A stretch of 64,000 bases of DNA from Neolewinella antarctica (GCF_011927835.1 NZ_JAATJH010000007.1:112591-176590); one strand, 5' to 3'; counted from the first letter of the stretch, positions 49,552-58,159 are shown. Numbers and translations are program-made. Notes: a model not told the origin generated them from the letters alone.

Positions 49552-50420
49552 AGATTGTAATCTTATCCCGCCAGCCCAGCCTCTACTCCACGCGCAGACT
49601 CGTAGAAGCCGGCGAGAAAATGGGCCACGAAATGATGGTCGTCGACCACCTGAAGTGTAACATCGAACTGGAAAAGAAGAAGCCCCGGCTTTATTACAAA
49701 GGTGAATACCTCACCGGCGTCGACGCAGTAATTCCACGCATTGGAGCGTCCGTAACCTTTTACGGAACGGCCGTCGTGCGTCAGTTCGAGATGATGAAGA
49801 TCTTTACCGCCGTGGAATCTCAGGCGCTGATTCGCTCGCGTGATAAGCTCAGAAGCCTCCAGCTGCTTTCTCGTGCGGGCGTAGGCATGCCGAAAACGAT
49901 CTTCAGTAATTTTGCTAAGGACGTTGACCACATCGTCGATTCCGTAGGCGGGGCCCCGGTCGTGCTGAAGTTGCTGGAAGGAACCCAGGGTTTGGGCGTC
50001 ATTCTGGCGGAGTCGCAAAACGCGGCGGGTTCGGTCATGGAAGCTTTTAACGGTTTGGAAGCGCGGATCATCGTTCAAGAATTTATCAAAGAAGCCGGAG
50101 GTGCGGACATTCGGGCTTTTGTCGTGGACGGCGTAGTAGTCGGTGCGATGAAGCGTCAGGGTAAGGAAGGCGAATTCCGTTCAAACCTACACCGCGGCGG
50201 AAGTGCCAACATTATCGAACTCTCCGAAGAGGAAGAAAATACGGCACTCGTGGCCGCAAAGGCAATGGGCCTCGGTGTTGCCGGTGTCGATATGTTGCAG
50301 TCCAATAGCGGACCGCTAGTGCTGGAAGTGAACTCTTCACCAGGACTGGAGGGCATCGAAAAAGCTACGGGCAAAGACATCGCTAAGAAGATCATCCGTT
50401 ACGTCGAGCGGAATGTATAG
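49548..50420 (+). CDS. rimK: RimK, ribosomal S6-type alpha-L-glutamate ligase (ATP-grasp)
   Basis: RimK adds glutamates to the C-terminus of ribosomal protein S6 or related substrates. The N-terminus [20 protein letters not shown] and [23 protein letters not shown] are family-specific. The ATP-grasp core has [41 protein letters not shown] and [19 protein letters not shown], read in pieces. The length of 290 aa is typical. It is the middle gene of a three-gene operon (4- and 8-base overlaps). Confidence 0.94.
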   Translation: MKIVILSRQPSLYSTRRLVEAGEKMGHEMMVVDHLKCNIELEKKKPRLYYKGEYLTGVDAVIPRIGASVTFYGTAVVRQFEMMKIFTAVESQALIRSRDKLRSLQLLSRAGVGMPKTIFSNFAKDVDHIVDSVGGAPVVLKLLEGTQGLGVILAESQNAAGSVMEAFNGLEARIIVQEFIKEAGGADIRAFVVDGVVVGAMKRQGKEGEFRSNLHRGGSANIIELSEEEENTALVAAKAMGLGVAGVDMLQSNSGPLVLEVNSSPGLEGIEKATGKDIAKKIIRYVERNV

Positions 50421-51366
50421 AGAAACGATCTCGTTTCTTGGAACGGACATCCAACGGGGGGAGAGCAAAGTTCTCGAGTTCGACGTGGCGAAACTGCACA
50501 CCCGCAACAGCATCAAAGTACCCATCTTCGTCGAGCGCGCAGAGCAGGACGGGCCGGTGTTGTTGTTGCTGGGCGGCGTTCACGGCGATGAGATCAACGG
50601 GGTGGAAATCGTGCGACGAATCATCCGGAATAAGATCAATAAGCCCCGCCGGGGGACCATCGTCTGTATTCCCGTCTTCAATATTTTCGGCTTTTTGAAT
50701 CTGTCGCGCAAGTTCCCCGACGGGCGGGATCTGAACCGCGTCTTCCCGGGTTCGGCAAAGGGCTCCCTGGCGAGTCAGTTTGCGTACCAGTTTAAAAAGG
50801 AGATCGCGCCTTTCGTGGATTACGTGATTGATTTCCATTCGGGCGGCGGTAACCGGGTCAACGTAGCGCAAACCCGTTGCGTGCTGGAGGATACGGTAAC
50901 CATTGAGTTGGCTAAAGCCTTCAGCGCGCCCTTCATCGTCCAGTCGAAGACCATCCCTAATTCCTTACGGGAGGCCTTTAGCAAACTTGGCAAAACCTCC
51001 CTGCTGTTCGAAGGGGGTAAATCCATGCTGTACGACGAGGAAGCGATTCAGTACGGTGTACAGGGCGCGAAAAACGTGATCCGTTATTTAGACATGAAGC
51101 GTTTCAAGGCCGTACCTCAGGAGGCATCCATCATTATCAAGAAGTCGAAGTGGTTGCGGGCTTCCCACTCCGGTATGTTTCATGTGCGCGTTAAGAACGG
51201 TGCCTGGGTGACCAAGAAGACTGTGATCGGACTCATCACCGACCCTTTCGGTGACTTTGAGCGCAAGGTGTACGCCCCCTCGGACTGCTACGTTTTCTGC
51301 ATCAATATCTCCCCAATCGTCAATCGGGGGGATGCGCTGTTTCACGTTAGTTTGGAGGTGGAGTAA
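50413..51366 (+). CDS. Succinylglutamate desuccinylase/aspartoacylase family zinc hydrolase
   Basis: This M14-like deacylase has zinc residues in [18 protein letters not shown] (His, Glu) and VIDFHSGGG (His). The catalytic Glu region is [16 protein letters not shown]-terminal beta domain ([20 protein letters not shown]) is typical of the AstE-like subgroup. Its position after rimK (8-base overlap) suggests that it acts on products of glutamate ligation, for example removing or trimming glutamyl groups; this is inference. It has 317 aa. Confidence 0.9.
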   Translation: MYRETISFLGTDIQRGESKVLEFDVAKLHTRNSIKVPIFVERAEQDGPVLLLLGGVHGDEINGVEIVRRIIRNKINKPRRGTIVCIPVFNIFGFLNLSRKFPDGRDLNRVFPGSAKGSLASQFAYQFKKEIAPFVDYVIDFHSGGGNRVNVAQTRCVLEDTVTIELAKAFSAPFIVQSKTIPNSLREAFSKLGKTSLLFEGGKSMLYDEEAIQYGVQGAKNVIRYLDMKRFKAVPQEASIIIKKSKWLRASHSGMFHVRVKNGAWVTKKTVIGLITDPFGDFERKVYAPSDCYVFCINISPIVNRGDALFHVSLEVE

Positions 51367-51379
51367 GTTGGGGCTTCCG

Positions 51380-51502
51380 ATCACGGAACAAGTGCTGTGG
51401 GAGGGGAACACAAAAGACACAAAAAGAAAAAGGAAAGCACATAAAGTGTGAGTACAGTACTCGCTGTTAATTCTTCTTTGTGTCTTTTGTCCCTTCCGTG
51501 AT
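51380..51502. repeat. ACACAAAAGACAC / GTGTCTTTTGTCC inverted repeat, copy 2
   Basis: The outer arms ATCACGGAA (51380-51388) and TTCCGTGAT (51494-51502) are perfect. The next layer is AACACAAAAGACACAAAAAG with CTTTGTGTCTTTTGT. It lies between the convergent AstE-like and PlsC-like genes and can fold as a long hairpin, so it may end both transcripts. Confidence 0.75.
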
Positions 51503-51522
51503 TTGTGTGTTGAAATTCATCG

Positions 51523-52791
51523 CTACGATCTGTAATCGAACCCAGCCAACATCTCCGCCCGCAGACTCCTTAGGCGGTCATCGTCCTTGCTGCTCCCCGA
51601 AAACCGACCCGCCCAAAACGCCCGGTACGTCACCCAGTACTTCAGCGCGAACAAGCCCGCCACCGGTAAACTCAGCAAGTAGAGCCAGCCCCAGGCCTCC
51701 GGAAAAGCCCAGTTGAAAAGTAGTAGTTGAATCACGTAAGTGATTGGCATGATGAACCAACTCGCCAAACACTGCACGGTCGCCTTGTAGCCCCGGTCGA
51801 TGCCGAGCTTGTTCCAGAGTAAGTTGATGAGGAAAAGCCAGAGTGCGTGGTTAAGCAGGCCGTACAGGAAAAAAGGAAGCCCCAGGATTGTCCCCGCGTG
51901 CAGTTTCCGCTCCGGATGGTCGCTGAATTCAATGTCCAATTGCCCCGTTTCTTTGAGTAAACCACTATAAGTCAAGACGGATGATCGCAGCGCTTCCCGG
52001 TCGTCCGCCGGCATCGCGCGTAGAGATTTGAGAATTTTCTTGGTCCGGTAGTGGTGTTTGCTAACGGTAAGTGGCGCGTCGTTTTGGATGGCCCTTTCGA
52101 CGGGGCGGAGGAGATGCTCTTCGTCCTTGTCTTTCGTCTGGATCAACAGGTCTTGCATCCGCTTCGTGAGCAAGGACGTCAGGGCGCTCATCGCACGGAC
52201 GGGGCTTTTCTCGTACTGCTCCCGAAACTGAAGCAGGTCGATCGGCTCGCCGAAGCGCACGAAAGCGCGGCTAAAACAGGTGGTGGGGCTCTCATAATTG
52301 CAGCAGACCGGCTGCATGGAAACGCCTAGTTCCCAGTTGTTCCGGTTTTCCGCTTCGAGGGCCATACCGGCCGCGCCACCCTTGAGGCGACGAAGTTTCC
52401 GCTCGAGCTCAGAGAAACCTTCCGGGGCGATGTACACGATCTTGCCCGTTTCGAGGCTGGCGAAGGTGCGGTTGAAAACTTCATCCTTGCCGCCCGTCTT
52501 TGCGCCGGCTTCCTTGTCTTTGGCCCGCGCCACGGGAATACAGAACGGGTCGATCAGAAAGGCAGTCACGGGGCTAAGCCACAGGCCGGCGTTGGCCAGG
52601 AAGTAAGTTTGGTAGTCGAGGTGAATGCCCGCGATCAGTGGGTCGATGAGCGTATTCGGGTGGTTGCCGCAGAGTAGGGTGGGGCCGGGGTGGTTGGCGT
52701 ATTCGCGGCCTTCTACTTCCAGGCCGGGGTAAAACACACGGATCATCCACCGGCTCATGAAGTGGAAAAGCTGAAAGACTAATTTAGACAT
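51523..52791 (-). CDS. 1-acyl-glycerol-3-phosphate acyltransferase-like protein (PlsC family)
   Basis: This membrane acyltransferase probably acts in phospholipid or lipid A-like synthesis. The acyltransferase block has LLCGNHPNTLIDPLIAG (catalytic His/Asp), a KDKEAGAKTGGKDEVF insertion, IVYIAPEGFSELERKLRRLKGGAAGMALEA (in pieces) and VSMQPVCCNYES. A C-terminal extension has about three helices (near 295-320, 340-360 and 370-390). This longer form (422 aa) is typical of Bacteroidota. It is followed by anmK on the same strand but read first from a separate start. Confidence 0.85.
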   Translation of the reverse strand: MSKLVFQLFHFMSRWMIRVFYPGLEVEGREYANHPGPTLLCGNHPNTLIDPLIAGIHLDYQTYFLANAGLWLSPVTAFLIDPFCIPVARAKDKEAGAKTGGKDEVFNRTFASLETGKIVYIAPEGFSELERKLRRLKGGAAGMALEAENRNNWELGVSMQPVCCNYESPTTCFSRAFVRFGEPIDLLQFREQYEKSPVRAMSALTSLLTKRMQDLLIQTKDKDEEHLLRPVERAIQNDAPLTVSKHHYRTKKILKSLRAMPADDREALRSSVLTYSGLLKETGQLDIEFSDHPERKLHAGTILGLPFFLYGLLNHALWLFLINLLWNKLGIDRGYKATVQCLASWFIMPITYVIQLLLFNWAFPEAWGWLYLLSLPVAGLFALKYWVTYRAFWAGRFSGSSKDDDRLRSLRAEMLAGFDYRS

Positions 52792-52824
52792 GGCGGCTGG
52801 AAAAGTAAAAAAGTAAACACACGC

Positions 52825-53973
52825 TCAAAGGCCGGGTAAATATACCGCGCCGTTGACGGTATCGCGGCTCGCGCCCGTGGCGGAGGAAAGTGCATTGGGT
52901 AAACCTTCTACGCGTAACACGGCGCAGAGCGCGATCATGGCCGCTTCCTTGAAGTTCGCAAGTTGCTTTTCCGGGACGATGAATTCCAGCTCCGGCACCA
53001 CACCGTTGAGTTGATTGATTAAAAAGTCATTGTTAGCACCGCCGCCGGTTACCAAAACCTTGCTTCTTACTTGTTCGCTCGCGACGCGCCAGCTAGTCCC
53101 GTACTTAGTCGGGGCGACCGCGCCCACTTCCAATAAATCTGTCACTATTTTTCGCGCCAACCATACCGTAAAAGTGCGTAAACGATCACCGGCTGCAATT
53201 GAGTCATTCCGCAAAACGGGCCAAAGCTGCTCGCGAACCCAGGCATTATCCAGCGATTTGGGGTAAGGCATATGGTGGAATGGCAATGCCTCCAGACGAT
53301 CCGCTAAGTCCGAATTGAACTGACCCGCAGCCGCCAAGCGTCCACCGTCATCGTAAGGAAAGCCCAGCAAGCCCGCCAGCCGATCGATGACCTGACAGCA
53401 TCCGCTGATGTCGCCGGCGAGGTAATTATCCGCGGAAGTGCGAACGCTCAGATTGGCGATCCCCCCGAGATTAAGAAAAGTCGAGTACTGCGGAAAAAGA
53501 TACTTATCCGCCACCGGCGCAATTGGTGCGCCCTGGCCGCCCGCCGCTACGTCCGCGCCCCGGAATTCCGTGACGGTTTTGAGTTTAACGACCGCCGCCA
53601 GTGCCGCGCCGTCACCAATTTGAGTAGTGGAATGGGCGTCCGGATCATGAAAAATGGTATGGCCGTGACTCCCGACGAGCGTTGGGGAAAGTGTGGGATG
53701 CGCGGATAAGAAAACCGCCGCGCGATGACCGATCCAACGACCAAAATCAGTGTGCAACCGCCAAAGTTCCCGACCAGAAAGATCGGGGGCGGATTCCAGA
53801 CGCGCGCGCCAATGCAGGGAATAAGGGTCGGTTTCAGCCGCAAGGATCGACCATTCACTAATACTAGTTTCCGCGTCTTTATCGATGAGCAAGCGACACA
53901 CGGCAAGATCGAGCCCGTCCAGCGAACTACCGGACATGATGCCGAGAACTACGTATTCGCGCGCCGCAACCAT
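52825..53973 (-). CDS. anmK: Anhydro-N-acetylmuramic acid kinase
   Basis: AnmK phosphorylates and opens 1,6-anhydroMurNAc in cell-wall recycling. VLGIMSGSSLDGLDLAVCRL is the diagnostic N-terminus, followed by SHGHTIFHDP, TVTEFRGADVAAGGQGAPIAP (in pieces), FLNLGGIANLS and the kinase motif VLVTGGGANNDFLI. The dispersed palindromic repeat (53077-53123) is inserted in frame at about residues 283-299, giving APTKYGTSWRVASEQ just before VLVTGGGA, where most homologues have a short loop. Its ATG overlaps the stop of the cytochrome gene by 1 base. Confidence 0.94.
   Translation of the reverse strand: MVAAREYVVLGIMSGSSLDGLDLAVCRLLIDKDAETSISEWSILAAETDPYSLHWRARLESAPDLSGRELWRLHTDFGRWIGHRAAVFLSAHPTLSPTLVGSHGHTIFHDPDAHSTTQIGDGAALAAVVKLKTVTEFRGADVAAGGQGAPIAPVADKYLFPQYSTFLNLGGIANLSVRTSADNYLAGDISGCCQVIDRLAGLLGFPYDDGGRLAAAGQFNSDLADRLEALPFHHMPYPKSLDNAWVREQLWPVLRNDSIAAGDRLRTFTVWLARKIVTDLLEVGAVAPTKYGTSWRVASEQVRSKVLVTGGGANNDFLINQLNGVVPELEFIVPEKQLANFKEAAMIALCAVLRVEGLPNALSSATGASRDTVNGAVYLPGL
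53077..53123 (-). repeat. Extended palindromic repeat inserted in frame in anmK
   Basis: On the minus strand the repeat begins GCGCGGTCGCCCCGACTAAG, continues TACGGGACTAGCTGGCGCG and ends TCGCGAGC. It is almost identical to the copy in the GMC oxidoreductase gene (60043-60090). Translated it gives VAPTKYGTSWRVASEQ. Confidence 0.8.
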
Positions 53974-54323
53974 TAGTCTTCGCGCAGGTCCATCGTGAAT
54001 TGCGCCATGGCCTTTACCTCGTCTTCGTCCAAGATTTCGCCGAAGGCCGTCATCACGCCGTTCTCGCTACCGTTCTTGATGATGTTGACGCGGTAATCCA
54101 TGTCCTTATCACTCAGTTTCAGGTTAGCCGCACCGTTCGTGCCCATCGTGCCGTCGATGCCGTGGCAGGCGATACAGCGGACTTTCCAGATCTTTTTGAC
54201 GTTGATCTCCTTGGCTTCTACCTTATTGGCGCTGGCGAGGGGGGCTTCGCTCGGGGCGTCTTCGCCGCCGCCACATGCCACGATGATGAAAGCTAGGAAG
54301 AGGAGAGTGATTAATTGCTTCAT
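53973..54323 (-). CDS. Cytochrome c lipoprotein
   Basis: The product is a 116-aa single-heme cytochrome. The signal ends in a lipobox (FIIVAC, C17), so it is membrane-anchored in the periplasm or at the surface. Heme attachment is C50-x-x-C53-H54 (CIACH) and the likely axial Met is M91 in VMTAFG. NLKLSDKDMDYRVNIIKNG fits class I small cytochromes. It could pass electrons to a terminal oxidase or dehydrogenase. It overlaps anmK by 1 base, though a functional link is not obvious. Confidence 0.9.
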   Translation of the reverse strand: MKQLITLLFLAFIIVACGGGEDAPSEAPLASANKVEAKEINVKKIWKVRCIACHGIDGTMGTNGAANLKLSDKDMDYRVNIIKNGSENGVMTAFGEILDEDEVKAMAQFTMDLRED

Positions 54324-54479
54324 GATTTTTTAGTTGGAGGTTAACATGCGGCTAATTGCGCGGGTGCCAAATATCACGGGAGTGTCAAACGGCACATATA
54401 CATAAGGTCATAACTGGTGCGTCTGTTGACTTTTATCTACGATCATCCGGTTATCTGGATTTATTCTAGGGAGCAAAGG

Positions 54480-54537
54480 GCGCGGTCGCGGGTGCCATGA
54501 TTAAGTACGGGACAAGCTGGCGCATCGCAAGCAAGCC
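54480..54537 (+). repeat. GC-rich core joined to a TTAAGTACGGGAC block
   Basis: GCGCGGTCGCGGGTGC (54480-54495) is followed by CATGATTAAGTACGGGACAA and GCTGGCGCATCGCAAGC. The second block is the insert seen in anmK and the GMC gene. Read in frame it gives IKYGTSWRIASKP, close to KYGTSWRVASEQ of AnmK, although here it is non-coding. It lies in the 402-base divergent gap 54324-54725. Confidence 0.75.
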
Positions 54538-54583
54538 GGGTAAGAAAAAATGTGGGCGGGGTAGTGCGTATAAGGAAAACACG

Positions 54584-54591
54584 TATCTTTG
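54584..54591 (+). promoter_or_regulatory. TATCTTTG promoter box for rplY
   Basis: TATCTTTG fits the TAnnTTTG consensus and lies about 135 bases before the L25 start. The predicted leader is therefore about 125 bases, long enough for regulation, but no known motif was seen. Confidence 0.5.
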
Positions 54592-54725
54592 CGGGCCGTT
54601 AGCGCTTCTGCGTGGTCACTCCTTTGTTTTTTGGGGGACTGAACGTGAGGGTCCTAAACCTGGTCCCGAAGCAAAATCCCCACAAACTCTAGAGCGTAGC
54701 GGCGCTCCAATAAAGTTTTACCACT

Positions 54726-55373
54726 ATGGAAACCATTCAAGTAAGCGGCGAAGTCCGCACCGACGTCGGCCGGAAAGCCGCCAAAGCCGTCCGCCGCGAA
54801 GGCCTCGCCCCCGCCGTTCTCTACGGTGCCGGAGAGCCCGTTCACTTCACCGTCAAGCCGCTCGATCTGCGCCCCCTCATCTACTCTCCCGACTTCAAGT
54901 TGGCCGAGTTGACCGTCAACGGCGTCACCACCAAGGCGATCGTTAAGGATTACCAATTTCACCCCGTGAGCGACGAGTTGATGCACGTCGATTTTCTCGC
55001 GCTGGAAGATGAGCGTACCGTGCAGGTGCAAGTGCCCGTCCGTTTCGAGGGTTCTAGCCCCGGTGTGCGTAACGGTGGTAAGCTCCAGGTTTCCGTCCGT
55101 CGCGTTAAGATCAAGACGACTCCGGAGAAGTTGATCGACCACGTCATGCTCGACATCAGCAAGCTTACCCTCGGTAGCGCGATCCGCGTTCGCGACATCA
55201 AGGTCAGCGAGGGCGTCGAAATTATGAACGCCCCCGGTCAACCGATCGCGTCCGTCGAAGTACCGCGTGCCCTTCGTTCCGCCACTACGGCCGAAGAGAA
55301 GGCACTTGAGGAAGCCAGTGAAGGCGAAGGCGCCGAAGGTGATGAGGCTGCTGCTGATACCGCCGCTGAGTAA
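54726..55373 (+). CDS. rplY: 50S ribosomal protein L25 (TL5/CTC type)
   Basis: L25 binds 5S rRNA. The N-terminal L25 domain has VSGEVRTDVGRKAAKAVRREG and LAPAVLYGAG. The C-terminal TL5 domain contains DFLALEDERTVQVQVPVRFEG, SPGVRNGGKLQVSVRRVKI and IASVEVPRALRSATTAEEK, in pieces. An acidic, Ala/Glu-rich tail ends the 215-aa protein, typical of the CTC form. A strong terminator follows. Confidence 0.95.
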   Translation: METIQVSGEVRTDVGRKAAKAVRREGLAPAVLYGAGEPVHFTVKPLDLRPLIYSPDFKLAELTVNGVTTKAIVKDYQFHPVSDELMHVDFLALEDERTVQVQVPVRFEGSSPGVRNGGKLQVSVRRVKIKTTPEKLIDHVMLDISKLTLGSAIRVRDIKVSEGVEIMNAPGQPIASVEVPRALRSATTAEEKALEEASEGEGAEGDEAAADTAAE

Positions 55374-55405
55374 GCAAGATGGCTTAGGCCGATTAAGTAA
55401 GATAC

Positions 55406-55448
55406 AAAACCGTCCATCTGAGCTTTGCTCGGGTGGGCGGTTTTTTTT
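55406..55448 (+). terminator. Rho-independent terminator after rplY
   Basis: AAAACCGTCCATCTGAGC pairs with GCTCGGGTGGGCGGTTTT around a TTT loop, followed by a run of T to 55448. It is a textbook stem with T-tail and lies 33 bases after the stop. Confidence 0.9.
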
Positions 55449-55600
55449 GCGGTAGGGTGGTAGTCGGTAGGCGGATGTTATCGCTGTTGGGGGCAGGAGG
55501 CTAAAATCTAGTATGATCGATTCAGTGAGCTACTGCGCGTATTAAAGGCGGGAAACAGCAGCCCTGAGAGATTTCCAACGGATGTTAAGCAGATTTTCTC

Positions 55601-55685
55601 GCCACAAAAGCACGAAAAAGCGGCGCTCGGCTACTCTGGGTTGCCACTCGCTCAATTTTAGGCGCCTTGTGTGCTTGTGGTGGCA
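55601..55685. repeat. GCCACAAAAGCAC / GTGTGCTTGTGGTGGC inverted repeat, copy 3
   Basis: GCCACAAAAGCACGAAAAAG on the left pairs with CTTGTGTGCTTGTGGTGGC on the right. It is the third member of the family at 5458-5598 and 51380-51502. The 400-base gap 55374-55773 also has the rplY terminator and a short GCGGTAGGGTGG / GTCGGTAGGCGG stretch at about 55449-55475. Confidence 0.6.
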
Positions 55686-55773
55686 TAATTCGGTTGCGTA
55701 AGCTCACTTGCGGCGGATACAAAGCTGGTGCATCAATATCTCTCGGTCTTTCCACCCGTGGCCCCGGAGCCGG

Positions 55774-57414
55774 TCACCGCACCAAGCTCAAATGCTTAAC
55801 GCTAAAATAGAAAATAGCGCCGTACCCCAGCGCTAGCAAGCCGTGAAAAACCACGAAAGTCGTATTATGCAAATAAAAGGCCCCGGCTACGGCAAAGCAG
55901 AAATACAGGCACAAAAACCCTTCCCCCACCGTAATTAAATTCAGCTTACCGCTCAGGTACTTTTTGCTACCGATCTTATCACGGATCGTGTTGATGTTGA
56001 ACTTTGGCGTGCGGACGAACGGGCTTTTCTTGCCCCGGTAGCCCTGCAAAACGGCGACGGTATTGTGCAACGACAGCCCCATACTCAGCGCAAGAAACAG
56101 GGGGAATAAGACTAAAAATTTTAGCGTCGAGCGTAAGAAACTTGTGTCCTTATTAGCAATCGTCCGCACGTTAGCCGTGAAGTAGATACCGATCACGGAA
56201 AGCAAGCCGATGAGGAAGACGGCGAAGAAGTTTTTACTGAACCCAATCTCCACTAACTCGCCGAAAAGGAACAAGACCGGTACGCTAAACACGCCACACA
56301 GAAACACGAATAAAAAGATCGTACTACCCAGTAAATGCGCCGTCGAATGCACCTTGTGCCAAAACCCCATGTCCGAACGCCACACGCTCGGCAGCATCTT
56401 TTTGGCCGTCTCCGCGCCACCCTTCATCCACCGGTGTTGCTGGCTTTTGAAGCTGTTCATCTCCACGGGCAACTCGGCCGGGCTACCGACGGCTTCGAGG
56501 AAGTGGATTTTGTAACCGGCTAGTTGGGTGCGGATACTCAAGTCGAGGTCTTCAGTGAGCGTATCGGGCTGCCAGCCGCCGCCGGCCGCGATGGCTTCGG
56601 TACGCCAGACGCCGGCCGTGCCGTTGAATTGAAGTAAGTGGCCACCGTTCATCCGCCCGACTTGCTCGACGGTGAAATGGACGTTTAGCTGGAGGGCCTG
56701 TAGGCGCGTGATGATGGAATAATCTTCGTTAAGGTGTTCCCAGCGGGTTTGGACGACGCCTACTTTTGGGTCCGCGAAGTGGGGAATGGTGCGCTGTAAA
56801 AAATCTTTATCGGGAACAAAGTCGGCATCGAAAATAGCCACGAATTCACCCCGGGCCAGGGGCATCGCGTCGCGGAGCGCACCGGCTTTGAAACCCTGTC
56901 GTTCCTTACGGATGATCTGCTCGATGTTGAAACCGAGTGCTTTGTACGTCCGTACTTTTTCGGCGACAATTTCCACCGTCTCGTCCGTGCTGTCGTCCAG
57001 GATGTGGATTTCGAAGCGGTCTTTAGGGTAGTTGAACTTGGCTACGGTATCGATCAGTCGGTCGATGACGTAAAGTTCATTAAAGACGGGAAGCTGAACG
57101 GTTACAAAGGGGTAATATGGTTGGTCTTGCGCGGTCGCTGGTGCAAGGAGACGGGGAAAGAGCAGAGATGATTGGCTTCCGTCCACAAGGGCGAGTTGTG
57201 CTTGCTTTCCGGCGGGTTGGTCATCTTCTTCCCGCCGGGGCATATTCCGAAAAGACACGGGATGGTCCGTCGGATTAATACTCTGCTTATAGTGGTACAG
57301 CAAGTTAAACTGCAGGACGCAGTACACCGTGATGTACAACAGGGAGATCGTGTAGACCGCAAGAACGAAAATGGCTAAGCCGGTCATGGTCAGATGAGTT
57401 TGAAGATCGTCCAC
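55774..57414 (-). CDS. Processive GT2 glycosyltransferase, membrane-embedded (cellulose synthase-like)
   Basis: The protein has N-terminal helix 13-35, a cytosolic GT-A domain and C-terminal helices from about 350. Catalytic motifs are IHILDDSTDETVE (first Asp), AIFDADFVPDKD (DxD), TLTEDLDLSIR (TED) and QQHRWMKGGAE (QxxRW). It is therefore a processive beta-glycosyltransferase. The N-terminal linker contains a GC-rich core repeat (57129-57144) translated near LAPATAQDQ. The start is ATG 57414, or ATG 57387 just after the upstream gene's stop. The polymer is unknown. Confidence 0.92.
   Translation of the reverse strand: MDDLQTHLTMTGLAIFVLAVYTISLLYITVYCVLQFNLLYHYKQSINPTDHPVSFRNMPRREEDDQPAGKQAQLALVDGSQSSLLFPRLLAPATAQDQPYYPFVTVQLPVFNELYVIDRLIDTVAKFNYPKDRFEIHILDDSTDETVEIVAEKVRTYKALGFNIEQIIRKERQGFKAGALRDAMPLARGEFVAIFDADFVPDKDFLQRTIPHFADPKVGVVQTRWEHLNEDYSIITRLQALQLNVHFTVEQVGRMNGGHLLQFNGTAGVWRTEAIAAGGGWQPDTLTEDLDLSIRTQLAGYKIHFLEAVGSPAELPVEMNSFKSQQHRWMKGGAETAKKMLPSVWRSDMGFWHKVHSTAHLLGSTIFLFVFLCGVFSVPVLFLFGELVEIGFSKNFFAVFLIGLLSVIGIYFTANVRTIANKDTSFLRSTLKFLVLFPLFLALSMGLSLHNTVAVLQGYRGKKSPFVRTPKFNINTIRDKIGSKKYLSGKLNLITVGEGFLCLYFCFAVAGAFYLHNTTFVVFHGLLALGYGAIFYFSVKHLSLVR
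57129..57144 (+). repeat. GC-rich core repeat variant inside the GT2 gene
   Basis: GCGCGGTCGCTGGTGC, one base from the main form. It falls in the hydrophilic linker between the first membrane helix and the GT-A domain. Confidence 0.5.
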
Positions 57415-58094
57415 AAGATTTTGTGGCCGGCCAGAATGGTTCCCTTCAGGGTGCCCGATATTTTAGACTCCCCGATCCGCTTTCGGTAACGCACCGGGAC
57501 TTCCACGCAATTCATCCCCGCCTTGGCGGCCTTGACTTGCATCTCGACGGTCCAGCCAAAATCAGGGTCTTCCATCCGTAACTCCAACAGTGCAGAGTAT
57601 TTGACGGCACGGAAAGGCCCTAAGTCCGTAAAGTGATTCCCGTAAAATAGTTTGATCAGCGTCGTCGCCAACCAGTTGCCGAAGATCTGCTGGGGTTGCA
57701 TACTTCCCGGTTCTAGATCACCGAGGGCGCGGGAACCGATGACGAGGTCCGCGCCGTTGTTGATGATCGGCGCGACGAGTTCGGGTAGTTGCTCCGGGTA
57801 ATCACTGTGGTCACCGTCCACGAAAACAACGACGTCCGGCCATTCCGCTACCGGGCGGGCGGCGATATGGGCCATCCCCTTCAGGCAGGCGGAACCGTAA
57901 CCGGCCCTGCTTTCGTGTACTACCACGGCACCCGCGGCCGCGCCCATCTCCGCTGTCCTGTCCTGGCTATTATTATCGCAGACGATGATGTCGCGTACCA
58001 AGGCCCGGGGCAACTCATTTACTACTAGCGCAATGCTGCGCTCCTCGTTGTAGGCGGGGATGATGACGTCGATGATGGGGGCGGCGGCGGGCAA
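57390..58094 (-). CDS. Glycosyltransferase family 2 (dolichol-phosphate mannosyltransferase-like)
   Basis: The 234-aa soluble GT-A enzyme has DVIIPAYNEERSIALVVNEL, IIVCDNNSQDRTAEMG, VVVFVDGDHSDYPEQLPEL (DGD metal motif) and DLVIGSRALGDLEPG. FTDLGPFRAVKY and VEVPVRYRKRIGESKISG complete the DPM1-like signature. It probably charges a polyprenyl phosphate with a sugar. It overlaps the next GT2 gene by 25 bases if that gene starts at 57414. A GC-rich core repeat variant (57928-57943) is translated as MGAAAGAVV. Confidence 0.93.
   Translation of the reverse strand: MPAAAPIIDVIIPAYNEERSIALVVNELPRALVRDIIVCDNNSQDRTAEMGAAAGAVVVHESRAGYGSACLKGMAHIAARPVAEWPDVVVFVDGDHSDYPEQLPELVAPIINNGADLVIGSRALGDLEPGSMQPQQIFGNWLATTLIKLFYGNHFTDLGPFRAVKYSALLELRMEDPDFGWTVEMQVKAAKAGMNCVEVPVRYRKRIGESKISGTLKGTILAGHKILWTIFKLI
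57928..57943 (-). repeat. GC-rich core repeat variant inside the GT2 (DPM1-like) gene
   Basis: GCGCGGCCGCGGGTGC on the minus strand, the same variant as at 4687-4702. It is translated within the stretch AAAGAVV. Confidence 0.4.
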
Positions 58095-58159
58095 ATCGGT
58101 TGAAATCTAGCAAGCTGTCCGGCTTGGACGCTCGTGTCGGTGAACGCTAACGGGCCTGG

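Noticed and set aside
54497..54946. Plus-strand ORF of 149 codons beginning MIKYGTSWRIAS
   Set aside because: Its start is the dispersed repeat, its end overlaps rplY out of frame, and its composition is not protein-like.
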